A stretch of 64,000 nt of DNA from Paenibacillus arenosi (GCF_014841135.1 NZ_JACYTN010000010.1:62001-126000), one strand, 5' to 3'. Positions 8,069-17,345 are shown, counted from the stretch's first letter. Notes: a model not told the origin generated them from the sequence alone. Numbers and translations are program-made.

Positions 8069-9045
8069 AGAAAACCGCCCGAACGCAGCATCTTTTCCGT
8101 TTCCCCTTTGCTCATAAGCATATGCTCCGAATCATACTTGTCAAAGGAAACTCGTTCAAATCGTTCATAATGCTTTTGCAGCCCTGCTATTGGAAAATTC
8201 GGCAGAATGACAAAATACTTCTCATTGAAATGCATCGATGTTTCACTTTCGCATTCGGAGATTAGCATCTCGTGCAGCGTTTCTCCTGGACGAACTCCTG
8301 TCTCTATAAGATGTAAATCTGGCTTTCCTTGCTGCTCCATCAACACTTTCGCGATATCAATAATTTTGCAGGCAGGCATTTTAGAAACAAATATTTCACC
8401 GCCATATCCATGATCGGTTGCCGTTAGCAGCATGTCCACTGCTTCTTCTAGGGCAATAAAAAATCGCGTCATCCGCATATCCGTAATCGTAACATCCAAG
8501 TTCTGTTCAATCTGACGCTTGAAGATCGGAATCACACTTCCTGTCGAACCTAGCACATTTCCACTTCGTACGGAGATGAATTTCGTTGCCGTACTTTTTT
8601 CATTGGCATGGATAATAAGACGTTCTCCAAGGGCTTTCGTCATTCCGTACGTATTCGATGGATTCGATGCTTTATCTGTAGACACATAGATGACTTTGCT
8701 AATCTGATTCTCAATCGCAGCATCTATAACATGCTGTGTGCCAATCACATTTATTTTAAATGCCATATCTGGCTGCTGTTCACAAATCGGAACATGTTTA
8801 AGTGCAGCTGTATGGTAGATATAATCCACGCCTTTGCTCGCTATCATGAGCTCATCTTTATTTCGAATATCACCAATGATAAACTTCAACCGAGCATCAC
8901 GAAAATGCTGCTTCATCTCTACCTGCAATGCTTCGTTACGTGAGAAAATGCGAATTTCTGCTGGATTCAACTCCAATAGTTTGTAAACAAGCGCATAGCC
9001 CCAAGAACCCGTGCCTCCTGTAATTAAAATCGTTTTGTTGAACAT
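8065..9045 (-). CDS. SDR-type UDP-GlcNAc 4,6-dehydratase (PseB/CapE-like)
   Basis: 326 residues, short-chain dehydrogenase of the polysaccharide biosynthesis branch (PF02719). Residues near 6-14 (ILITGGTGSWG) form the NAD(P) loop. The catalytic trio Asp-Lys-Tyr is present in STDKASNPSNTYGMTK with the D-to-Tyr spacing of 9 seen in PseB. TAALKHVP and SVRSGNVLGSTGSV are also conserved. PseB/CapE enzymes convert UDP-GlcNAc to a 4-keto-6-deoxy sugar. A GGAGGAG site precedes ATG 9045. It is first in a two-gene operon with the MurG-like enzyme. Whether it also epimerises C5 cannot be read from sequence. Confidence 0.85.
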   Translation of the reverse strand: MFNKTILITGGTGSWGYALVYKLLELNPAEIRIFSRNEALQVEMKQHFRDARLKFIIGDIRNKDELMIASKGVDYIYHTAALKHVPICEQQPDMAFKINVIGTQHVIDAAIENQISKVIYVSTDKASNPSNTYGMTKALGERLIIHANEKSTATKFISVRSGNVLGSTGSVIPIFKRQIEQNLDVTITDMRMTRFFIALEEAVDMLLTATDHGYGGEIFVSKMPACKIIDIAKVLMEQQGKPDLHLIETGVRPGETLHEMLISECESETSMHFNEKYFVILPNFPIAGLQKHYERFERVSFDKYDSEHMLMSKGETEKMLRSGGFL

Positions 9046-9085
9046 GGTTTCTCCTCCGTACCCATATGAATTCTATGTCTAGTAA

Positions 9086-9927
9086 CTATTTATTCAATTC
9101 CTTTTTAAGTACATCCCAGATTGGGCTATTGTCGTTGCCGTATACATATGGCACACCTTTTTCTTGCGCCTCCCAATATTTCCAATGAGGCTTGCCTGTA
9201 CCAAGCTCGTAATCCATGCCTTCCCATGTATCTTCACGAAATGCATAGAAAGACCAGTGCCATCCATACTCATCGAAAATAGAAATCAAATCAGCCAAGT
9301 ACTGATCAGCACCACTTACCATTCGGTTAATACCGAATTCAGCTGCAATGATACGATTAGCCGGAATTTGATGCTCAGCTGCCCATTTTGCAACAGGATC
9401 TAAAAATTGCTTCAAAGATTCACGATTAAACTCTTTTTCCTCTTTGTTTTCCCTACCTTTACTTTTCCTGGGTAAGCGTAAGTAAAGCCCTTGCGCTGAA
9501 GTTTAGCAAAATCCTCTTCAACAATGCCTTCATATCCGTTTGCGCTGCCAATGAGGAAATCCTTTTCTGGTTCAGGGTCAGGTTTGTCCTTAAAGAAAAT
9601 ATCAGAGTCCTTTCCCCATTTGTCTGGCGCGAGACGAACGAACTCGATATTATTTTCTTTCGCAGCTGTATAGTTTTCTGGTAGTGATGTAGAGTTCATA
9701 AAATTCGTACCTTTGCGCTGCTCGTTCCAAAAACTAATTTTTCCAGTCTGCTCTTCTATTTTCGTTTCCGTTTGTATGTCTGGTGCTGGGACAGGCCCTG
9801 TCTTCTGTGCCGTCGACGTACATCCCGTAGTAAACATAAGGCATATCGCCAATAGTACAAATGTATGCTTTTTCATTTTTTGTGACAATACCCATTTGCT
9901 ACATTTTGATTTACTAGTTGATTTCAT
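9086..9927 (-). pseudogene. GH5-like secreted glycosidase, internally deleted and frameshifted
   Basis: Two overlapping fragments in different frames. The 5' fragment (from ATG 9927, AGGTG upstream) has a lipoprotein signal (FTTGC) and the N-terminal part of a cellulase-type barrel (NFMNSTSLPENYTAAKENNI), reaching stop 9412-9414. The 3' fragment (stop at 9086) continues with FLDPVAKWAAEHQIPANRII and AEFGINR. Reading through in the second frame gives FNRESLKQFLDP, showing a frameshift near 9440-9465. In addition about 150 residues of the catalytic barrel, including the usual NEP acid/base region, are missing between DFAKLQ and FTYAYPG. The gene is dead as a glycosidase. Confidence 0.78.
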
Positions 9928-10137
9928 ATTTTCACCTCGCATTCATCATAATTCGCTTCTGTTACACCAATGTGACATTTACACAGAAACTGTTTTTTCA
10001 CTTTTTATATGAATACAGGAGAACAGACGGTTACATAAAAACAACAATAATCATGGTAAATGTAGACATCTTGGCTGATATTCATTACAATCCAAATGTA
10101 GAACATCCCTATCTCATCATGCATTGGAGCTGATAAT

Positions 10138-12207
10138 ATGAATCTATCTCGAAATGATAGACTGACACGCTGGATATGGTGTTTTGTCATCATTGGCATG
10201 CTGGCAAGTATCCCCTTGGTATATCAACGTGTGGCAACGGAGAACACGTCACACAGCACCCAATTTGTCATGCATTATAGAGATCTGCTGCAAATATCGG
10301 ATACACAGCTTCACCCCGCTTCGTTTATCCAAGAACAGCTGAATACGATGAAGGAAGCTGGTATTAACGCCATTGCAGTACATGAAAGCACACTTCAAGA
10401 GCTCCTGTTAAGCCGAAAAATAGATATGTATTCCTCACGCGAAGTCAGCGTGCTGACCTCCCAACCCATTTCACCTCAAGAAAACTTCACCTATATCCTT
10501 TTTACGGATTCGAATAGTCGAACTCAAATGAACCAGTTCATTGAACAGCAAGCACAACGTTTGAACATTACCACCCATCGTTGGACATTGAACGAACAAG
10601 ATGGACTCGTCTTAGAAATACCAATAAAAGATGCTTCCATCATGCCGCTCGATTACGATCCTCTCACCTTACAAATGCTGAAGCAGCAGCAGTTCGACAT
10701 CGTTGCTTATATATCCAACCGCCGTCCATTTGACGCTCATTCTCTCGACCAAACGCTAGCCATGCTTCGCAGTTATGGAGTAAATACGTTGGTGATTGAT
10801 GGAGAATCTGTACCTGGTGTAACAAAGTCCATCAGCGAACTAGACGACAATATTAAGCTTACAGCTGATTTAATGCGCAAGCACGGTCTGAAACTCGCTC
10901 TGCCCGAACTGCAAAAGACCGAGCCCATCGGATTGCAGGCACTCGCTTCCAAGCTGGATAATCAGATCATTCGCACACATATTTTCAGCGACTTCGATTC
11001 GAGTAAACTAATGAGTACGCTTAATGACAAGCAGCTCGAAGCACTCATAACCAGATTTACAGATCGGCTAGTGCTTGCGGTTAAAGATCGCAATATCCGC
11101 ACGATTCTCATTTCCGCCAAGCCAGCTGTAAGTACGAGTACAGGCACCTACGACAATCCACTTGTACCGTTGTATGCTATGTTGCATGGAGAACAAGGAG
11201 TTACTTCACGGTTAGCAAAGTTCGGCATTCAGGTCGGACAAGCTCCTGTATTTGAGGTGAAAGAAGTCCCTGCGCAGCTGCTATGGAAGTGGCTTATGAT
11301 TGGGGTCGGTATTGCTATTATCGCTTTACTTATTGGATGCTTCTATCCCCCTCTCCTACTGCCGAGTTTGCTGCTGGGCATCGCTGCTGCTGTTGGACTC
11401 TATGTACTATCGCCTTTATGGCTCTACAAACTAATTGCGTTAGGCGCTTGTATTGCCGCACCTACCGTTGCTCTCATCTTGGCCATCCGCACATTACGCA
11501 ATAAGCAAAGCTTATCCCTATCTCCTACACAACGCATCGTAGCAGGCGCAGCTCTATTTATCCGTACTTCGATCATCTCCCTTATCGGAGGAATGGTAAT
11601 CGTCAGCTTGCTAAACGACATCGTGTTTCTATTAAAAGTCGATCAATTCCAAGGTGTAGGGCTGGCTAGTATTATTCCAATAGGTTTTGTCGCGCTTTAC
11701 TTACTATTTTTTGATAAAAACGAGCTATCTTTACGAGAAAAAGCTCAATTTGTTAAACGTATTTTACTTACGCCAATCACGATACTTTGGTGTGTAATTG
11801 CAGTAGCCTGCTCTGCCGTTCTTCTTTATTATTTTATTCGCACAGGAAATTCCGGCGTCGTTTCACCGATCGAGTTATTGTTCCGTGCTTTGTTAGAGCA
11901 AACGCTCGGTGTCCGTCCACGTCTAAAGGAATTTTTGTTTGCGTATCCACTCTTCTTCCTCGGTGCTTATTTAGCATTAAGCAAGGTGAAGGCTGGCATT
12001 ATCATTTTCTCGATTAGCATTATTGGTCAAATTTCTCTCGTAAACACATTCGCCCATCTGCATACACCGCTTATCATTTCCTTTATCCGTGTAGGCTTAG
12101 GTATGGTGCTCGGAATTATAATGGGCATACTTGCTATAGCGGCTTGGCATATCGTTTGTTTAATTTGGAACTATGGGAAAAAGCGTTGGTCGATCCTTAC
12201 AAATTAA
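10138..12207 (+). CDS. DUF5693-family polytopic membrane protein
   Basis: 689 residues. One N-terminal transmembrane helix (about 13-31) is followed by an extracytoplasmic region of about 340 residues (TQFVMHYRDLLQIS onwards) and then eight or so hydrophobic helices from residue 380 to the end. This is the layout of the DUF5693 family, common in Paenibacillus and related spore-formers, where members often neighbour csaB (S-layer pyruvyl transferase) and wall-glycan genes. No csaB is next to this copy. GGAG lies 7 bases before ATG 10138. The gap 9928-10137 between it and the glycosidase remnant shows no other feature. Biochemical function unknown. Confidence 0.8.
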   Translation: MNLSRNDRLTRWIWCFVIIGMLASIPLVYQRVATENTSHSTQFVMHYRDLLQISDTQLHPASFIQEQLNTMKEAGINAIAVHESTLQELLLSRKIDMYSSREVSVLTSQPISPQENFTYILFTDSNSRTQMNQFIEQQAQRLNITTHRWTLNEQDGLVLEIPIKDASIMPLDYDPLTLQMLKQQQFDIVAYISNRRPFDAHSLDQTLAMLRSYGVNTLVIDGESVPGVTKSISELDDNIKLTADLMRKHGLKLALPELQKTEPIGLQALASKLDNQIIRTHIFSDFDSSKLMSTLNDKQLEALITRFTDRLVLAVKDRNIRTILISAKPAVSTSTGTYDNPLVPLYAMLHGEQGVTSRLAKFGIQVGQAPVFEVKEVPAQLLWKWLMIGVGIAIIALLIGCFYPPLLLPSLLLGIAAAVGLYVLSPLWLYKLIALGACIAAPTVALILAIRTLRNKQSLSLSPTQRIVAGAALFIRTSIISLIGGMVIVSLLNDIVFLLKVDQFQGVGLASIIPIGFVALYLLFFDKNELSLREKAQFVKRILLTPITILWCVIAVACSAVLLYYFIRTGNSGVVSPIELLFRALLEQTLGVRPRLKEFLFAYPLFFLGAYLALSKVKAGIIIFSISIIGQISLVNTFAHLHTPLIISFIRVGLGMVLGIIMGILAIAAWHIVCLIWNYGKKRWSILTN

Positions 12208-12256
12208 CGAGTGAGAGTCAAGAGCAAGAGCTAGAACCATGCTTCTCTCAACGACA

Positions 12257-12344
12257 AGGGCCGTCTCTGCGTGGAGCCTCCATTTGTTAGAACCCATCAA
12301 AAGGGTTAACATTTTGGAGGACAATTCCCACGTGAGACAGCCCT
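12257..12344. repeat. 88-nt imperfect hairpin between convergent genes
   Basis: The ends AGGGCCGTCTCTGCGTGG (12257-12274) and CCACGTGAGACAGCCCT (12328-12344) pair with one mismatch and one bulge. The interior also pairs: CCTCC with GGAGG, then TGTTAGAACCC with GGGTTAACA around an ATCAAAA loop. There is no U-run after either end, so it is not a standard terminator. It may be a small mobile hairpin element or a structured RNA. Confidence 0.6.
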
Positions 12345-12405
12345 ACTTATACATAAATATTGAAATAACGATACATCTATCTGACATTACTACTAATTTG
12401 CTAGG

Positions 12406-13953
12406 CTACTCTTCCAACAAATTTCGCTGGAATTTTGCCATTGCCGCATACTCCTCTTCTAACCTACGTGGAAGGGAAATAAAGATCGGAAGCAACTGGT
12501 GATACAGCTTCGCATGCTCTTTAACAGGCTTATGCTCATGAGATGCGCCTACCATCGTCGAAACAATATCCAATGAGTCTGTTCGCCCCGTTGCATAGAG
12601 CCCCAGTACAACCGCACCCAAGCAAGAGCTTTCATAACTTTCTGGAATAACCACTTCCTGATCGAAAATGTCTGCCATCATTTGTCGCCACAGCTCCGAA
12701 CGGGCAAAGCCACCAGTCGCATGAATGCGATGAGGTCGACCAATCTGCTCCTCCATCGCCAAAAGCACCGTGTACAGATTGAATATGATCCCTTCCAGCA
12801 CCGCACGAATCATATGCTCTTTACGATGATGCATCGTCAAGCCAAAGAAGGAGCCTCGCGCATCCGCATTCCAGAGCGGAGCACGCTCACCTGTGAAGAA
12901 CGGATGGAACAACAATCCATCTGCTCCAGGCCGTACACGCTCAGCAATTTGCGTGAGCAGATCATACGGATCGATGCCTAGGCGCTTCGCAGCTTCCACT
13001 TCCGATGCGGCAAGCTCGTCGCGTACCCAGCGGAACAGCATACCACCATTGTTTACAGGGCCGCCTACTACCCAATGCTTGTCTGTTAACGCATAGCAGA
13101 ACGTACGTCCTTTCGGGTCAGTAACAGGCCGATCGACTACCGTACGGATCGCTCCGCTTGTCCCGATTGTAACGGCAACCACTCCTGGCTGAATCGCATT
13201 GACACCTAGATTGGACAATACGCCATCACTAGCTCCCACGATAAAGGTTGTCTCTGGATCGAGCCCCATCTCACGGGCATAAGCCATATCCAATCCGTTC
13301 ATCTGATGCGTAGTTGGTACAAGCTCAGACAGCTGCGCTCTACTTACGCCAGCAATTTGGAGTGCTCCCTCATCCCAATCAAGCTTCTGCAAGTTAAACA
13401 TACCTGTCGCAGAAGCGATGGAGTAATCTACTACATATTTGCCGAACAACTTCGCAAATACATACTCTTTAATCGAAATAAATTTGGTTGTCTTCGCAAA
13501 CAGCTCCGGCTCTTCGTCACGCAGCCACATTAGCTTCGTAATCGGCGACATCGGATGAATCGGTGTTCCTGTACGACGATACAGCTCATGTCCGTTCATC
13601 TCCAGCTTCAAGCGCGCCGCATGAGCAGTACTCCGATTGTCTGCCCATGTAATGCATGGTGTCAATGGAACGCCTACCTTATCAACGGCGATAACACTAT
13701 GCATCGCAGAGCTAAAAGAAACGAATAGGATATCGGATGGAGAGACGCTGCTATTCGACATGACCTGTTTAACCGATTGGATGACCGCCTGAAAAATCTG
13801 TTCCGGATTCTGCTCTGCAATCGTAGCATTAGGCGTAAATAAAGGGTACTCTTCCCCGCCTTTTGCTACGACTGTGCCATCTTCCTGAAACAGAACTGCC
13901 TTCGTACTCGTTGTACCAATATCGATACCGATCGTATATAGAACTTTGCTCAT
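12406..13953 (-). CDS. gntK: gluconate kinase (FGGY family)
   Basis: 515 residues from ATG 13953; an upstream ATG at 13977 is in frame, but GAAGGG sits about 7 bases before 13953 and the family start (YTIGIDIGTTSTKAVLF) follows. FGGY sugar kinases phosphorylate gluconate to 6-phosphogluconate with ATP. Visible are the N-terminal phosphate loop DIGTTSTK, the FGGY-type hinge block, and GGFARSELWRQMMADIF near the C-terminus. Length matches B. subtilis GntK (513). It is the last gene of the gnt operon and is separated from gntP by a terminator-like hairpin. Confidence 0.93.
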   Translation of the reverse strand: MSKVLYTIGIDIGTTSTKAVLFQEDGTVVAKGGEEYPLFTPNATIAEQNPEQIFQAVIQSVKQVMSNSSVSPSDILFVSFSSAMHSVIAVDKVGVPLTPCITWADNRSTAHAARLKLEMNGHELYRRTGTPIHPMSPITKLMWLRDEEPELFAKTTKFISIKEYVFAKLFGKYVVDYSIASATGMFNLQKLDWDEGALQIAGVSRAQLSELVPTTHQMNGLDMAYAREMGLDPETTFIVGASDGVLSNLGVNAIQPGVVAVTIGTSGAIRTVVDRPVTDPKGRTFCYALTDKHWVVGGPVNNGGMLFRWVRDELAASEVEAAKRLGIDPYDLLTQIAERVRPGADGLLFHPFFTGERAPLWNADARGSFFGLTMHHRKEHMIRAVLEGIIFNLYTVLLAMEEQIGRPHRIHATGGFARSELWRQMMADIFDQEVVIPESYESSCLGAVVLGLYATGRTDSLDIVSTMVGASHEHKPVKEHAKLYHQLLPIFISLPRRLEEEYAAMAKFQRNLLEE

Positions 13954-13992
13954 AACATAACCCTTCTTTCCTTCCACTGCCTTTATTGCATA

Positions 13993-14025
13993 TTCAAAAA
14001 GTCCGTGATATCCGGACTTTTTGAA
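13993..14025. terminator. perfect hairpin between gntP and gntK
   Basis: TTCAAAAAGTCCG (13993-14005) and CGGACTTTTTGAA (14013-14025) form a 13-bp perfect stem with a 7-nt loop and T/A runs on both sides. On the transcribed (-) strand it lies after the gntP stop and before gntK, so it may end part of the transcripts or protect the upstream mRNA. Confidence 0.7.
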
Positions 14026-14035
14026 CTGCCTCTAT

Positions 14036-15397
14036 CTAAACGAACATGCTGAGAGCAAGAATAAGACCAAGTGCTACAACAGATAGTATCGTCTCCATTA
14101 CCGTCCAAGACTTCAACGTCTGTGTAACTGACATGTTAAAGAATTCTTTAACCATCCAGAAACCTGCATCGTTAACGTGAGACAATACGATCGAACCAGC
14201 ACCTGTTGCCAATACAACAAGCTCAACATTTACACCAGGGTTCATCGCTAGTACAGGAGCTACAATTCCAGCTGCCGTTGTCATCGCAACCGTTGCGGAA
14301 CCAGTAGCGACGCGAATAAGTGCTGCTACTAACCAAGCAAACAGAATAATATTTACATTAGCTTGTGTTGCGATTTGCGCAATCGCGCCACCTACTCCAC
14401 TATCAATAAGCACTTGCTTGAATGCTCCGCCACCACCGATGATCAAAATAATCGTTGCCGTTGGCGCCAAACATTCGCTGCTGAAGCGGGAAATGTCTTC
14501 CTTCGTAAATCCACGAGCAAAGCCAAGTGAGTAGAAGGAAAATACGACCGATATGAGCAAAGCAATGACTTCATGACCAATAAATTCAAAGAATATCGTC
14601 CAACTGCTTGTTGCTTCTGGATCTAGAATCAACGCCGCAGAGCCAGCTAACATTAGAATAACGGGTAAAAGAATCGTAAACAACGTAATTCCGAATCCAG
14701 GCAGTTTAATGTCGCCTTTTACAGCAAATTGCTCTTCTAAATTTGCAGGAGGCTGTACTTGAATACGCTTACCAATATATTTACCGAAGATAGGACCAGC
14801 AACAATTGCAGCTGGCAAACCTACGATCAAAGAATACAAAATTGTCATCCCAAGGTCAGCGTTGAATGCATCAATCGCAATCATCGGTGCCGGATGCGGA
14901 GGCACAAGACCGTGTACAATGGACAAACCTGCAAGAATCGGAATACCAATTTGCAATAGTGACATATTCGTTTTACGTGCAACGGTGAACACAATTGGAA
15001 TCAATAGAATAAGACCAACTTCGAAAAATACCGGAATACCAACGATGAAACCTACAAACATCATGGACCAGTGAACGCGCTTCGCACCAAACTTATCAAC
15101 GAGTGTCGTCGCAATTCGTTCTGCACCGCCGGACTCTGCCATCATCTTACCAAGCATTGTTCCGAGACCGATAACAATGGCGATCTTACCTAACGTACCG
15201 CCCATTCCGCCGATGACAGACTTCACGACATCCAACGGATTCATACCAGATAGAAGGCCGAGCATTAATGCAGCCAAGAGTAAAGTAACAAAAGGATTCC
15301 ACTTATACTTCGCAATAAAGACAATCAAGAATGCAATGGATACAAAAGTCCAAACAAGCAATGTTGCTTCATGACTGAGACCGAAAATCGTGCTCAT
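14036..15397 (-). CDS. gntP: gluconate permease (GntP family)
   Basis: 453 residues, about twelve to fourteen hydrophobic helices. GntP-family proton symporters import gluconate. Family blocks seen include KYKWNPFVTLLLAALMLGLLSG, GIPVFFEVGLILLIPIVF and the HGLVPPHPAPM loop. A GGGAGGG site lies just before ATG 15397. B. subtilis GntP is 448 residues. The flanking kinase, regulator and dehydrogenase genes fix the substrate as gluconate with good confidence. Confidence 0.94.
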   Translation of the reverse strand: MSTIFGLSHEATLLVWTFVSIAFLIVFIAKYKWNPFVTLLLAALMLGLLSGMNPLDVVKSVIGGMGGTLGKIAIVIGLGTMLGKMMAESGGAERIATTLVDKFGAKRVHWSMMFVGFIVGIPVFFEVGLILLIPIVFTVARKTNMSLLQIGIPILAGLSIVHGLVPPHPAPMIAIDAFNADLGMTILYSLIVGLPAAIVAGPIFGKYIGKRIQVQPPANLEEQFAVKGDIKLPGFGITLFTILLPVILMLAGSAALILDPEATSSWTIFFEFIGHEVIALLISVVFSFYSLGFARGFTKEDISRFSSECLAPTATIILIIGGGGAFKQVLIDSGVGGAIAQIATQANVNIILFAWLVAALIRVATGSATVAMTTAAGIVAPVLAMNPGVNVELVVLATGAGSIVLSHVNDAGFWMVKEFFNMSVTQTLKSWTVMETILSVVALGLILALSMFV

Positions 15398-15489
15398 CAG
15401 AATGCCCTCCCTTGATGTACGTTCAATCTGAATTTTACTGTATACTAGTCGACAACTTTGCCCGCACCTTATTATTGCCTTACCTCCGT

Positions 15490-16176
15490 TTATTCGGGAG
15501 GAAGGCTTGTAACAAGGGTTTGACGTGAATCGGCAAAATATTGTTCGACGCCGCGCTTAATGACTTCAATGTCCTTCGATTGCAGTCCCTGCAACAACTC
15601 TCTATGCTTTTCAATCACATTTAGAAGTTTCTCTTCTCCCATTGAGAATACTTCCTCAGTCGTAATCAATAGGACAGTCAATACGATATGACGGATACTG
15701 TTCCACAGATGTTGGATTCGACGATGCTCTGCTGCCGCTATAATAGCTTCATGGAATGAAATATCCTGATAAGCAAATTCAACGACATCGTTATACTTGA
15801 CCGCAAGCTCCATTTTATCAATAATCTGATTTAGTTGAGTGATCAACCGCTCCTGATCGACATCAGCTAGACGCTGCTGCACAAAGCTCTCAATCAAATA
15901 TCGAACATCATACAATTCCTTAACGTCATCCAACGTCAACCCAATTACTACGGCGCCCATTCGTTCGAGACGAATAAGCCCTTCATTGGATAACGCTTTC
16001 AATGCTTCTCTAACTGGAGAACGACTCGTTCCAAAGTCAGCAGCTACCCGATTCTCGGAAATAACCTCGTCTGGCTTAATCGTTCCTTTAATAATTTGCA
16101 AACGCAATTCGCATGCGATACATTCACCTAATGAGGCTCCTTGAAGCCATGTTGACGGATAGTGCATATGATTCAA
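15490..16176 (-). CDS. gntR: gluconate operon repressor GntR
   Basis: 228 residues. N-terminal winged helix (about 15-75) with RSPVREALKALSNEGLIRLERMGAVVIGLT, nearly the same wording as in B. subtilis GntR, followed by a C-terminal FCD ligand domain (about 85-215) with the metal-site Asp/His pattern (FHEAI). B. subtilis GntR binds ATACTTGTATACAAGTAT and is released by gluconate; the same element is seen here at 17238-17255. It lies between the dehydrogenase and the permease, second in the operon, whereas B. subtilis has it first. Autorepression is therefore expected. Confidence 0.95.
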   Translation of the reverse strand: MNHMHYPSTWLQGASLGECIACELRLQIIKGTIKPDEVISENRVAADFGTSRSPVREALKALSNEGLIRLERMGAVVIGLTLDDVKELYDVRYLIESFVQQRLADVDQERLITQLNQIIDKMELAVKYNDVVEFAYQDISFHEAIIAAAEHRRIQHLWNSIRHIVLTVLLITTEEVFSMGEEKLLNVIEKHRELLQGLQSKDIEVIKRGVEQYFADSRQTLVTSLPPE

Positions 16177-16304
16177 CTCTTCCTAATGAAATAGATGATG
16201 CCGAAATCCAATCTAACGGCATGTCAGCTCTATCTTATCATATGCTCGCTTATCCAATCCATTTTGGTATGAAAATAGGTTGCTTAGTTGCTTTATCGCG
16301 TTAG

Positions 16305-17201
16305 TTATTTCGATACGACAGCATGACCTCCGAATTCGTTACGCAGTGCTGCGACTACTTTTCCATGGAAAGCATCTGTGTCGAGTGAGCGATATCTCAT
16401 CATTAACGACATGGCAATGACAGGTGTGCTTGCTTGAAGATCAAGCGCTGTTTCCACTGTCCATTTCCCTTCACCAGAGCTGTGCATAACTCCACGAATG
16501 CTGTCCAACTTCGGATCTTTAGCAAAAGCATTTTGCGTCAGATCCATGAGCCAGCTGCGAATAACAGAGCCGTTCGACCACACACGAGCTACTTGCTCAT
16601 AATCAAAGTCAAAGTCACTCTTCTCAAGTACTTCGAAGCCTTCTGCAATCGCTTGCATCATCCCATACTCAATACCGTTATGAATCATTTTCAAAAAGTG
16701 ACCGCTTCCAAGTTTACCTGCATACAAATATCCTTGATCAACCGCCATATCGCGGAACAACGGCTCCAAGCACTTGAACACTTCAGCGTCGCCGCCAATC
16801 ATGAAGCATCCCCCATGCTCAGCCCCATCTGTACCACCAGATGTACCAATGTCAAAGTAATGGATACCATGTGCTAGCATTTTTTCGCCACGAGCTATCG
16901 ATTGCTTATAGTGCGAGTTCCCGCCGTCAATGACGATGTCTCCTGGAGACAATATCGGAAGCAATGTATCGATAACACTGTCTACGATCTCGCCTGCTGG
17001 AACCATCATCCATACGATACGTGGAGCATCAAGTTTATGTACAAGCTCCTCAATCGTCGCTGCTGGAACCGCACCTTCTGCTGCCAACTTCTCTCTTTGT
17101 TCAGGATTCACATCATAGACAACAGCTTCATGATCGTAACGCATCATATTGCGTACTAGATTGAATCCCATTTTGCCAAGACCTATCATGCCTACTTTCA
17201 C
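16305..17201 (-). CDS. gntZ: 6-phosphogluconate dehydrogenase, short type
   Basis: 298 residues; GTG start 17201 with AAGGGGG about 8 bases upstream. Oxidatively decarboxylates 6-phosphogluconate to ribulose 5-phosphate. The N-terminal GLGKMG loop binds the cofactor; IDGGNSHY, GTSGGTDGAEHGGCFMIGG and the HNGIEYGMM block with its catalytic Lys are present. Length of about 300 places it in the short, usually NAD-preferring class (YqeC/Gnd type) rather than the 470-residue class. It is the first gene after the GntR operator. The symbol gntZ is by position and activity, not by proven orthology. Confidence 0.9.
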   Translation of the reverse strand: MKVGMIGLGKMGFNLVRNMMRYDHEAVVYDVNPEQREKLAAEGAVPAATIEELVHKLDAPRIVWMMVPAGEIVDSVIDTLLPILSPGDIVIDGGNSHYKQSIARGEKMLAHGIHYFDIGTSGGTDGAEHGGCFMIGGDAEVFKCLEPLFRDMAVDQGYLYAGKLGSGHFLKMIHNGIEYGMMQAIAEGFEVLEKSDFDFDYEQVARVWSNGSVIRSWLMDLTQNAFAKDPKLDSIRGVMHSSGEGKWTVETALDLQASTPVIAMSLMMRYRSLDTDAFHGKVVAALRNEFGGHAVVSK

Positions 17202-17237
17202 TACATGTTCCCCCTTGCTAGCCTTTTTACTACAAGT

Positions 17238-17255
17238 ATACTTGTATACAAGTTA
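17238..17255 (-). promoter_or_regulatory. GntR operator
   Basis: ATACTTGTATACAAGTTA on +, differing only at the last two bases from the B. subtilis gnt operator ATACTTGTATACAAGTAT. A second overlapping palindrome TACAAGTATACTTGTA occupies 17231-17246. It lies just downstream of the predicted -10, so bound repressor would block transcription start. Confidence 0.88.
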
Positions 17256-17268
17256 TCGCGTTGTTTGT

Positions 17269-17297
17269 ATGATAACGCTTTCTTAGAAAGTTGTAAA
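17269..17297 (-). promoter_or_regulatory. sigma-A-type promoter of the gnt operon
   Basis: On the - strand: -35 TTTACA (17297-17292), 17-bp spacer, -10 TATCAT (17274-17269). Start point would fall near 17262, about 60 bases before the gntZ GTG. Confidence 0.72.
17270..17283 (-). promoter_or_regulatory. cre site for CcpA (catabolite repression)
   Basis: - strand AGAAAGCGTTATCA fits the cre consensus TGWAANCGNTNWCA at 13 of 14 places. It overlaps the -10, a location expected to repress when preferred sugars are present. Confidence 0.65.
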
Positions 17298-17345
17298 TAG
17301 TTTTTTAGAAAATTTAATATGAATATTCCATTTTTTTCGCAAAGA

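Noticed and set aside
12257-12344. Terminal inverted repeats of an insertion sequence
   Set aside because: The arms form one compact hairpin with no transposase gene and no visible target duplication.
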